Under the pieces are notes generated by a model. It saw only the letters and a program-made list of their open reading frames with translations, made no database searches and was not told the DNA's origin. Below, one piece after another: positions 12,405-26,500 of a stretch of 64,000 bases of DNA (the first letter of the stretch is position 1; each line of letters begins with the position of its first letter). The DNA lies in the NCBI GenBank assembly GCA_905250025.1, contig CAJNOJ010000013.1, forward strand, positions 186,001 through 250,000, written 5' to 3'. This DNA is from Adineta ricciae. Its lineage: Eukaryota; Rotifera; Eurotatoria; Adinetida; Adinetidae. Made by a program: the position numbers and the translations under genes.

Positions 12405-12437
12405 ATTTTCTGGCGAATAAGCGTACGCATGTAGCAA

Positions 12438-12970
12438 ATGTTAGAAATGTTACCATTACTAATAAATTATTCAAAAGAGGACTACCCTAGTAACAGGTCA
12501 TCACTTCGTGACTCCATGTGAAATATCAAGCTACTCAAAGTTCGTCCACACTTTTTATAACTCGTTCACTTTGATTCCCTTCTTATGATTTTATCTTATT
12601 TTATGTTTATACAGATCATTTGGCAGATGACGCCACGCAGCATACATCATGATTTTCCTTTTATTTTCTATGGCTTACAGAGTTCAACAAATTTGTAAAA
12701 GGCAGAAGCTAATAATCAACTTTTCCTATATAAGATAATTACTATGATTGCTAGAGGAAGCCTATGCTACCATTGGAGTATGATTATAAGTGACGCAAAT
12801 CGATACGGGGTTTTTCGTTTTGAATCCCTTTCTTACTTAATAATCAGAGCGCGTGATCGGTTGAATAACTTTGACGTCATCAGTAGGCTATATTTTAATT
12901 GTGTCCCTGTTAACACAATATCTTCGTACATAAGGACATGTGAATAATTCCAAACGTTCAGTGATACATC
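12438..12970. other. Intergenic between divergent NEK4 and unknown gene
   Basis: Contains a TATA-like run (tcctatataag near 12724) on the plus strand about 245 bases before the next ATG. No gene recognised. Confidence 0.4.
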
Positions 12971-13444
12971 ATGACAAAAAAGATGAAGGTAGACAAGCTT
13001 CAGCACCAAGATCAATGTGATCAATCTGCCACACAAACACTGCATCAACCAAAGAAACTGTTTGTTAATTATCCGTATCCAATTTTGAACGAGCTCAATA
13101 GAGCTTACACGGAACAACAGGAACGAACTCATCATTCTCATGATTTAGCGTCGCTTCGTTGGTACAAAGATTGTTTTCACAAAGCTTTCAGCGTATTACA
13201 CGGTCTCAGTCGAGACGATTCGCCAAGTGCGCTATTAGAAAAATCGCTGAAGCAGTCACATTTAAACAAACGCATCTCGAAAAACATCGTCAATGATCTA
13301 CAGAAGAAAACGAAACCAACTCGTGTACGACGCATACTAGCTAGTTCGATGACACCGCCGCCAAAAGACGAAAAAGACCAAAATCAACGATGCGTAAGAG
13401 TTCTCAAATCAGTCGATTTCGATCAGCAACCAAACGACAATTGA
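12971..13444 (+). CDS. Small basic protein of unknown function, 157 aa
   Basis: Single exon, ATG at 12971, TGA at 13442-13444. The protein is rich in Lys, Gln, His and Ser. It has a helical middle (YPYPILNELNRAYTEQQER, then LASLRWYKDCFHKAFSVLHGL) and a basic disordered end with PTRVRRILASSMTPPP. No signal peptide or membrane segment, no domain I can name. It is convergent with the UGT gene: only 23 bases separate the two stops, so the 3' ends of the transcripts must overlap. Divergent with NEK4. Codon use looks like its neighbours, which supports a real gene; function unknown. Confidence 0.55.
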   Translation: MTKKMKVDKLQHQDQCDQSATQTLHQPKKLFVNYPYPILNELNRAYTEQQERTHHSHDLASLRWYKDCFHKAFSVLHGLSRDDSPSALLEKSLKQSHLNKRISKNIVNDLQKKTKPTRVRRILASSMTPPPKDEKDQNQRCVRVLKSVDFDQQPNDN

Positions 13445-13467
13445 AGATTAACTTATTCATAATGTAT

Positions 13468-15148
13468 TTATTCTGTTTTTCTCTTACGAGTAAATATCAA
13501 TTTTTTCCAAATAAATCGTATAAAGATAATTAGCATAAAAATAAACAAAAGAAAACAAATGAAGATATCGACAGAGTGTTTCTCTAACCAATTCATCTGA
13601 CTGTCATAAGGCAAGAGCTGCTTTTCCATATCACGTCCGTATTTACTCATATATTCAATAATGTTTTGAGCACGCTGTAGACCATTTCCATTGAGACGAA
13701 ATGCATCAGCGATTCGTCGTGTATTTCGACGATAAATCTCCGGATGATTCAGAATATGATGAATCTTATCAATCAATTCATCGGATGTAAAATGATTTTT
13801 ATCAATGTACAAGCTCATTTGTAATTCGACGCTACGTTTGGCGACTTGATGCTGATCGAGAAAGAGAGGAAAGGCAACTTGTGGGATGCCAAACATGATT
13901 GACTCATGCATCGAACTCATTCCACAATGATTGATGTAAATCGAACGTTCTTGTTGCATGGCAGCATGTGATAAGATCGTTTTCTGAGGTACAAAACCTT
14001 CGAGACGGAAACGACTATCATTGCTTTGTAGAATATTACCTCGTGCCCACAAAACATGAATTTGTGAGGCATACTTGGTTGCGATTAACTTATGAAATGC
14101 CGAAATAAGTTTATTAGACTGTTCTTGAGTGAGCATACCAATAGAACCCAGACTGATGTAGATCAGTGTGTCGTTGTTTTGGACAATATTATCTAGCCAT
14201 GCAAGTAGGTTCGACTCGATTGGTTGTAAACGTTGTGAATAAGAAAATGGACCTAAGAAATGAATGGCTGGATTGATTGTAGACCGTGGTATTTCAAAAG
14301 GTGGTGCTGTGTTAACGAACACACTGAGATAATGTTTTTTTATCAAATATTCATAATTGAAATCACGCTGGTAAACTTGAGAAAAGATGAAATAACTTTG
14401 ATATGGTAAGATGATTGAACGATAGAAAAATAATTGTAAACGACCAAGAAATGTTGTTGGTGAATACGGTACAATATAAGATGGAGTATGCCATTGGGGT
14501 GTCATACTAGGCAGATTGAGAGCATCGACAAGAAATGGACAAACAACAATGGCTGGTACCGAACCGAGTTCTTCGGCTAAATCAATGGCCCATAGCATAT
14601 TTAAGTCGAAAATAATCACGCGAGGCTTGGAACGTTTTTGTCGAAGAATAGGTAATAAGGTTTCATAGGCAGCACGATTGAAACTGTGAAAAAGATCAGC
14701 CATACGAGATATAAACGTGAGATAATTTCCTATATGTTGAGAATCCATTAAAGAGAACTGATGCATATCGTCGAGAGTCACATCATGAGCAACACCACCA
14801 TCGAGATAATTAAGTCCTTCGTCGGTTATCCATGACGAAACATTGACATCGGCATACGATGGTACACTCACAAGTATTTCCATGTTTTTATCAGTTCCAC
14901 TGAATGCTAGCTGTTTGGCTAACTCGAGAACTGGATTTAAATGGCCACGTTCAGGTGGAGCAATAAACAAAATGTAGTTCTCCGCTAAACGAGAGGTTTT
15001 CATTACAAATAGCATTGTAGTTCGTTTATAGAAAAGCAAACCAAAACGCAATACGTCACATACCTTCTTTATAACCATTTACTTGAAAGAAAAGCAATGC
15101 GAATGATGACAAGAGTAGAAATCCCAAAATACGTATAACGTTCATCAT
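13468..15148 (-). CDS. UDP-glucuronosyl/glucosyltransferase (UGT), ER membrane
   Basis: Two exons: 15148-15064 encodes a signal peptide (MMNVIRILGFLLLSSFALLFFQ), and 14984-13468 the rest, joined as KEA|ENYILFIAPPERGHLNPVL. The single ORF continues past the intron to an ATG at 15078, but that start lies in the intron frame and would lose the signal peptide. UGT features: DTLIYISLGSIG, FVPQKTILSHAAM, then the donor-binding signature region INHCGMSSMHESIMFGIPQV and PLFLDQHQVAKR. A C-terminal membrane helix (about residues 505-528) is followed by a basic tail ending KRKTE, a KxKxx ER-retrieval signal. The enzyme would face the ER lumen and conjugate lipophilic substrates with a UDP-sugar. In the signature the usual HGG is HCG. 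About 533 residues, normal for the family. Confidence 0.92.
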
Positions 15149-15437
15149 TTTCTCATCCTCAACATCTGGAATAAGACACATTTGATAAGAAGAATTGTTT
15201 AGTAGATGTATATAATTCAATTTTATTTTAATGAATATAAGATGTCATTGGATTAGAAAATTTGATCAACAAGACACAAAAATACGCACTACGTTACGAA
15301 ATAAGACGTATATAGCTAACAAAAGGAATACAAGCAGATAGACAACAAAATAGATAAACATATGCTAGAATTATTATCATAATTGCCCGGGAGGTGGATA
15401 AATAGGTTTTCGTTTGATCATTGTTAGCTGTCTTTCC

Positions 15438-15950
<513 letters not shown>

Positions 15951-17060
15951 TATGTCGTTATTGAAGAAATGAAAGAAATTCTTAGTCGATCTAGAGTTAG
16001 AAAGAGCGATAAGTTTTGAGTATTCTTAAATGCTACCGACACACAACTGAATGAAAAGAAGAGCATAGTTGGTGGGTCTTTGCAGATAAGAGAAAAACAA
16101 ATAGAAGAACAGAGGAAAAACATCGAATGAAGACCATCTTGTGTTTGTTGTTGTTTGTAAGAACACGATTTGCAACTATTATTCTTTCTGTTTAGTCAAA
16201 GAGACAAACGGACGGGCATGTTTTATTGGTTACTCTACTGGCTGTCTATACACATCATTACAGATACAAAAAAAAAAAAACGTCTCTCGGAGGACGACAT
16301 CTCACATCGATGGATGAATCATAATTTCATATTCACCACAACTAACTCAAGCTGAGAAGGAGAACAGGCTAACGAAGGAAAAAGAAACAGGAATAAGAAT
16401 GTAAAGAAAGCACACAAATCAGATCGAATGACTAAGCATCGATCTGTATGAGCTGGCAAATTACTCCGGGCATACTGATTTGTGCTCGAAGTTTCTTCGT
16501 CTACAGAGAACTAGTAAGAGGAAACTAGAGCAATAGCGATAAACAAAAAAGAATAGATGAACATGAATACACGTGGGATGTCGGAATATTTTGTCGATGA
16601 GAAAGATTAAAGGCCCGAAAAAGAAACCGCATGCATTCCAAATAAACACAGACCACATATGCGTTTTAAACACATTCGCATTCCAATGAACTCTTCTTAA
16701 CAATCATCGTTCTATACGCTAATCTCCGTTAGTCAAACAGCAAACATGTTTCTCTTTCAAGTGTCGTTGATTCTCATCAGCTTTCAATCAGTCTTCTTTC
16801 TTATTCTACTAACCACATCATTCATCGTCTATGCCACATTCAATAATACCAATTGGATTATTTTGATAAAATTTATGTATTTATTTTCTTTGATAAGAGC
16901 AATGAATGAAAAAAAAATGTAAAGTAGAGTATGTGAACGCTTTGTTAAACATGTGTACGCAAGAGAAAAAGATAGTATTAGAATAAATTCGCAGATATAT
17001 AAAGGCACAACATTAAACATTGAATATTGTCGAAAATATGTCTGTTACCCTGACCATCTT
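15951..17060. other. Spacer between the two beta-tubulin genes
   Basis: Contains the upstream region of copy A and the 3' flank of copy B. Around 16284-16325 a block with cggaggacg...gaatgaatcat resembles the upstream region of copy B near 19558-19592, so part of a duplicated promoter is retained. A 12-base A run lies near 16268. No gene seen. Confidence 0.5.
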
Positions 17061-19289
<2,229 letters not shown>

Positions 19290-20594
19290 TGTCGATTTAT
19301 TGTGTTGTTAGTTGTAGAGAATAAAGTGAAAATGAAAGAAATGTCGATCTGCAACTACTGAAAAGTGTTATACTGCTAGACGACGGGGGAAGATAATAAA
19401 AAGAGAGAAAAATAGAAAGAATGAGAGAGCGAGAGAAAGAATAGCAGTCCGCGAACGTTGTTCGTGTTCCTGTTTTTTCTCGTTCGTATGCTTGCACGCA
19501 CCCCCTTGTAGTTAAAGAGCACGGCAGACGGACGGCATAGGCGCATACAAACTGCCTAACGGAGGACGGCGGCTTATATCGTTGAATGAATCATCCATAT
19601 ATTAAATCCACAAAAAACCCTGCAAATAGAAGAGGATGCAGAAAATGACGAGAGTCATGCAATATGAGAAAGTGATGAAAACAGAAGATTTGAGGATGCA
19701 CATATCGAATAACTGACTATATGTCTCGTGTGTTGTGTCATCGAATCGAAGCTCAGTTTTCTTCTTCTTTCTTTTGTAAGTGCGTATGCTCGTCAATTGA
19801 ATATAATAAGAAGTAAATAGAAAAAAAAGGATGCTAAGAGAAAAACGAGAAGAATAGAGAGGGCTCATTTTTGTCACACACAAGGGAAATCAACATGTTG
19901 GTAACCATAACAATCATTTCATTTATTCCACTTAGAAGTAGAAAAGAGAATAGTCGAGAAATACTTAAGATGGATTCGTGATGATAAATGGATTCTTTCT
20001 AACGGAATGTTTGACACATATCAAGTTGTATTTATGAAAACTCGAGAGAATGTTATATTGAGTGTATTAAATGCAGAAATCTCTTTTCATTCAGCAATTG
20101 ATTACAGGTTTTTAATGCTTAAATTCTAGAAATAATCTTTTTCTTTTCAATTACTATGATTATTTCATCGTATATATACATATAAAAGTATTAAAAGGTG
20201 ATGTTTGTGCTAAAATCATTCGCCCACTCTGACAGTGAGTGCGTATCAATCAATTGTTGACAAGAACCCTTTTTCGATCACTAGTGATCGTTGTTGTATG
20301 CCTAGGAGTAAATAGTTCCTAGCCAAACATGAAATTCGAAAAGTAATTTGCATTGTTTGCTACATTTATGATACTGAAATTCCGAAGTTGTTTGTGTTTG
20401 ACAGAAACAGACGAACATGGATTCATTATTTACTATTGATCGATCGAGTACTGCCATCAAGAGGCCAATAGTATCGAATAAGTACTAGGAAACATGCTGA
20501 GCATTCAATCATTTCAAGAAGAGGAATTGTAAAAAGTAAATCTTCGTATAAATTTATTATTTAAACAAAATAAGTATTCCAAAAGAAAATAATG
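19290..20594. other. Intergenic: beta-tubulin B promoter side and Cav2 3' flank
   Basis: Near 19558-19592 a block resembling the upstream region of beta-tubulin copy A. The rest is AT-rich; a 16-base palindrome sits at 20275-20290. No gene recognised. Confidence 0.5.
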
Positions 20595-23500
20595 TCAACC
20601 TTCGTATTCGTACGATGAAGTTTGATACTCGTCTTCGTCATTTGCATGTCGTCGACGAATTCGCTGTTCCGCAATATCATCATCGTCATCGGCGCCATCA
20701 TCATTATCATCATTATCATCATCATCATCATCATCTTCTTCTTCTTCTTGATTATCATGATGATAGTGGTCTTCGTGATTGTCATTATCGAAGCTTTCTG
20801 CGGAGGGCGATCCATCTGATTTTGTTGCCGATGAAGATGATGTTTGATAATAAAATAATTCTCCAGAATGATTGTATCTTTCCTGTTCGAGCTCTTCTTC
20901 ATTTTCTGTGTTGTGGTCGTCGGAAAATGATGCATTGGTTTTCGAATCATGAGTTGATGGTAATTGTCGTGTAGATATCGGCGGCGTTGGCAATTTTCTT
21001 GAACTGACACTTGTCTGTGGTCGTGACTGAGCTGTATTGATCAGTAGCGAAGTATCAATAGTGGGTGCTCTTTGATCCGATGATACGATCATTCTATGCA
21101 AAAAATGAAAATAAACTTCCCATGCTTAAGAATGAAAATAGCAAACCTTGGTGCACTTGACCAACTATCAACTATTCCCATACCATCATCAGTTGATGTG
21201 TGGGAATCAATGGAATCATGACGACTAAGATCATTTCCACTGTTGCTCAGTAATGGTTGATGCTGTTCCGGTGATTGATCAGGTCCTCCTAAACAGACAG
21301 TAACTTTGCTAAGTAAATCCAATTCGCGATCATTACTTGTGGATGCAAAAAATAGGGCCGTTCGCGGTCGGTTGTTGACATATTTTTTAGCCGGTATTTT
21401 TTGAGTTGAAGTTTCATGAATCATTTGGTGATTGTTCATCATAGGTATTTTTGGTTGACTTCGCTGTTGAGCTGAAATAACTGGTGCCATTCGACCGTTC
21501 AGTGGTAGACGACGTTCGTTAGACACTGTCATTGTTTGTGGTCGGTGTTGATCATTTTCTGTCGTTACAAGTAATAACGGTCGAGTTTCTGTTGGCGATA
21601 AAGCAACTGCTGACGAAGGATGCTTCACACAAATCATAGCAGATTTGGGTGTGGACATGATGGCTGGTCGAGGTGGATTCAGTGGTGCTGGAGAAGCTGC
21701 TGGAGGTAAAACGTGAAGAACACTAGTCGGATCTGGAACATTCAATGTGGTGCCATAGTGAGGATGGTTAATAAAACCCTCATGAGCTTGTTGACTTGTA
21801 CGCTTTGTTTCGTCGAGATTGATTAGATTCGGTCCTTTAGAACTGTTCAGAAGACCATTTTCAACAGCACTACTTGGACGACGACTAGTCGATACTTTAT
21901 TTTTACCCAGAAATAAATTTTCAAAATTCTATAAAAGTACCAAACATGTTGAATGCAGACAATCATACAAATCGTATCTTTTACCGATGATCGATTCGAG
22001 CCAGATCGACGAAATGATGATCGTCTTCCATCGTAATCGTATTCGTTGATGCCTTCTTTTGAATAAACGCGTTCTTTCAATGCAGATACGAGTCGATTTA
22101 AATTAAAACCCTAAGTAAGTGAAGAACATGTTCAAAGATCGATTCCCTTTTTCATCCGACATAATCAATCAGTTCAAATCATCATGTCAAGAAGAAGAAC
22201 GACGACAGGGTGGAAGAGTACGATTAAAATATTACTATGATGAACAGGACATAGTTAAAGAGAGATAGGAAGGAGGGTAAATCAATGCAAGAAGATGTTC
22301 ATGCCTAAAAACTGATCATGATGGATAATCAAATGTCGAGAATGTAAAAACACATAACATAGGTTTGAATTATTCTATTGAAAGATATGGATTTTCTTTC
22401 AATTGTTTCCAAGAGAGAAAAACAATCAAGATGAATTGAGAAAATATTGGTATCTGGTAAACATGCGTCGTTATCCATGCATAACTGACCTCATCATCAG
22501 TTGATATCAATGCAAGACTACTGCTTTTGCTCGTTATCTATACAGATGGATGTGTTGAGCATAAACAATTCCTTTTTTTTTTCTTTTTTGTTTCGTAGAT
22601 TTATGAATAATGGAAGATGAAAGGAAAAAAAAACTCGAACTTACAGTGTCGTTGCTATGTCCCTGTTTATAAGATCGATAATTATCGATATATAAGCATA
22701 TGGCGTACACTTTGCCCACAGTTAACTTTGGATAACCTGGTATTCCGTGTAATTCTAACAAAGACATTAGCTTTACAATCGGGTGAGAATGTTACAGAAT
22801 TTGTTTTACCATGTTTAGGTGGTACAACGAGATCAAGTAGTGGCTTTGTTCCGCCTTCGTGTAGTTTGACATTCTTTTTCGCATGATTTGGCCAAACCTT
22901 ACAGAGCACATCTCGCAATTCGTTATCTGCTTCATCCATTTCTTCTGCAGCTAAATTATAGGAGGATTTCGACTAAAAATGAATGTTTGCCTACGAAACA
23001 ATTACCCGCTCGCATTTTGACTCCCAGAGATTCACGAATCAGTGCAAACAGTGTCGTTGTAAAATGTACTTGGCGCTTGTCATCAATCGGCATATTCATA
23101 CGGATTAAACGCTAAATTCAAGTTTGAATTGTTGATTTCTGTCCAATCAGTTCTTATCATTTTACTTTATAGGCTAATTTCGATGGACATTTCGTACCAA
23201 AGCCAACTGGCGGTGACATAAGTCGCAGCATTTCAAACATTTTCGTATATTCAAGTTTTCCTCTAAAAATATATTGTCAAGCATTACATACAAAAGAAGC
23301 TATTCGTGGATACAATAATACATACGTGCCATCCGGATCATACTCTGACCATGCTCGAAGAAATTCATCGAGATGATGGGCACCCAAAATCGATGAATCT
23401 CGAGTTAAATAGTCAAAATTATCCATAATAACAGCAACGAACAGATTCAACATCTATATCGATTGATAAAAATGTAACTCTCTTTTCCATGTAAATTTCC

Positions 23501-26500
23501 TTACTAAAAACGATGACAGGAACACAAATGAACAAAAGTAAAGATAGGCGAAGTCAGAGCCACATCTGTGACCTATACTATGACCAATTTTATGATGCGA
23601 TCCACTTGCTACACTTGTTTGGTGGTAGGGCTTATTTGAAAATGCTGAATGACATTCAACTCCTGCTTTACATGCTAACATAACGGCTTGCCAGCTCTCA
23701 CCAGTGGCGCATCTACATCAAATCAGTCGAGTGTTTAATTGAGAATAGAAATTCGTGTTTAGCGTGAGAAATAAGCGACAACAATCACAAATACCTGAAC
23801 AAGAGCAATAAAGCATAGAAAAAGTTGGAAAAGTTATTGTGTCGACTTATCTCGGATTTAGCCGAGTCATGACGAACATTCCCAAAGACCTTTTTGTTAA
23901 GATAAGAAAAAAAAATGAAAAGAATAAATCGAAAGAATCATGCAGAATTAGGTAAAAAGAATGGTTTGTTCAGACAAATTCAACAAAACTTCACCATCAC
24001 TACTAATCACATCACAGATGGAAAATAAAATGAAAGTAAAACAAGATGAAATTATATAAAATACTACTAATTCATTTCAAGTCAAATGACAAATGATGAC
24101 TGAGTAAATATGATTTCTAGAGAATGTTCCCTCTTGCCTGAATAAGACGAGTGTCGCTTGAAAAATGTTCTGAAAATTATTGTGATTGTGTATAGTCGAT
24201 CCATGATCGACTTTTATATTACCAAACATCTGTAGGGGAAATCAAATGTTCGTTTAACTCATAGCAGAAAAGAATTGAATTTTTTTTTATAAATTTCACT
24301 TCACAAGTGTTGAAAAGAAAGCTTTTGGAGAAAAAAAAACATATCATACCTGCATGCCGATGATAGCATAAATAAAAAAGAGCATGGCGATTAACAGACA
24401 AACATAGGGTAGTGCCTAAAGAGATGAATGAGTTCATGTTTTCTAAGAGATTGAATGTTACTTTGAATGATTGCATGAACGTCCAAAGTAGAATACGAAT
24501 TGTGTAACCTTGACGAAGAAGTTTGATCAAACGTGCGGCACGAAATAAACGAAGAAAACCCAGATTGAGTAATGTATTCTAAAGAAACAAAATAGAAAAC
24601 ATGAAACGAGTCAGTGCTCATTACCTTATGCTTTTGTGGACCGATTGCAAGAGGAACATTTTGTTTTGTCACTCGAAATTCTGTGACGAGCACATCGGCA
24701 ATACTTCCCAGAACGGTAATAAAGTCGAACGCATTCCATTTATCACGAAAATAGTTCTAAAAACAAACGTATGTTTCCTTTTGCTTTCAAAAACGTAAGT
24801 CATACTCGTAAGCCGAATGCAATAATTTTCAAAATGCTCTCAACAGTAAACAAAGCAGTGAATGTTGTATTCGCATATGTTAAGATATCGTTATAAGTCG
24901 GTGGACTTCGATAGTACTAAAACAAAGTATGTGTATGAAAAATACGCTTGTCGAAGCAATGCTTGTAATACTTTTGCCATCAAGACGCATGTATTTAACG
25001 CAATCATCACCATGATGCAAAATTCGAAATACGGTGATGTACATAACTGCCATATTCGATAGCGAAGTGAACCTTCTTGCTTAGGCTTACATCGTTGAAT
25101 TGGCACAGCATTCAACGCGAAGTCAATACAGGATTTCTAAGGTGAAGGAAAGTTTCACTTCATTTGACAAATAATTCAATTGAATATTCTTACTTGATTT
25201 TTATTAATTTCCGCTTCTTCTAATTCTTTTTGTCCTTGATCTTGAAACGTAATAATAATCAAGGCGACGAAGATATTGACGAAAAAGAATGGAAATACGA
25301 TGAAGTAAACAACATAAAACATGGCAATTTCAAGTCGATGGCCAGGCTGTGGTCCACGATTAATACCCGTGGCGTCGATTGAATGTTGTAATACTCTACA
25401 AATTACCTTTACACATCAGCTTACTCGTCAACAATCTACTTACGTCGGCCATCCTTCGCCCGTTTGTACCGTAAATAACGTCAGCATTGCTTGTGGAACG
25501 CTGTCATAGGTGAAATCGTACGGTTCCCAAGTTCGTCTTCTTCGTTCAGGTTTATTTTTTCCATCACCAAAATCAAAGAAGAATCCTCTGCAAGGAGAAA
25601 TGTTCACTTTCGAGATCTCACAAACATCTTTCTTATAAGACTCACTGGCATTCGTCCGGTGTCAGCTTCGATAGATCTGTGCATCGATAGAATTTTCCTT
25701 TGAACAACTGAACAGCAATAACAGCAAAGATAAATTGAAACAACATATATACAATTCTAATGAAAACGAAGTTGAATAGGGTGGAAATGATTCGATCAAA
25801 GAGAGTCACTTACAAAATGGTCAACACATTTGATAAGGAAGTGATCACACAATCAAATACGGCTTTCAATTTAGGTACACGGTTTATTGTTTTCAATGGA
25901 CGTAAGACGCGGAGTACACGAAGAGATTTGATTGTATTCAAATTTTTACCAGCGCCGTTCTCACTAAAAACAGTAAAACGTTTCTTCCAATGTAACGCAA
26001 TGTCCACTTACGTGAAACCAAAAGCAACTAATGCGCAAATAACAACTAGTGCATCAAGTAAATTCCACACATCTCGACAGTAAGCTCCTTCATGAAATAC
26101 AACTCCTAAGTCGACAATCTACGAAGAGAAAAATCAAAGCGTCAGAATAACAACTAGTCATTTGTAAGATAAACAGACTTTGAGCAATAATTCAACAGTG
26201 AATACACCCGTAAATGCGTAGTCGACGTAGTTCAAAACAACATTACGCTTGGAATTTTCATTGACAGGATCTTCAGCAGCTAATGAAATTGAACTAAGAC
26301 AAATGACAATCATAATAAGTAGTTCAAAGTATCGAAGTGTAACGATGAAATGACAAAATCGCCGAATACTGAAAGAAAATATCAGAGTAAGATTCCAACG
26401 GAAAATGATGAACATTTTTGACTCACGGATTGGTGCTGCTGAAAATAAACATTGAACTGTAAGGTAGAATCGGTTTAACTGGACGTGATGCTTGTTCTCT

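Noticed and set aside
14985-15078. UGT start at the ATG at 15078
   Set aside because: It lies in an intron; splicing 15064 to 14984 gives a proper signal peptide and in-frame join.
19602-19883. 93-codon minus-strand frame upstream of beta-tubulin
   Set aside because: Low-complexity composition (Lys/Ser/Phe) and no motif; likely chance.
20275-20290. Perfect 16-base palindrome cgatcactagtgatcg
   Set aside because: About one such palindrome is expected by chance in 64 kb, and nothing around it suggests a function.
20615-20974. His- and Ile-rich plus-strand frames over the Cav2 tail
   Set aside because: They are frame shadows of the trinucleotide tract coding the acidic tail on the minus strand.
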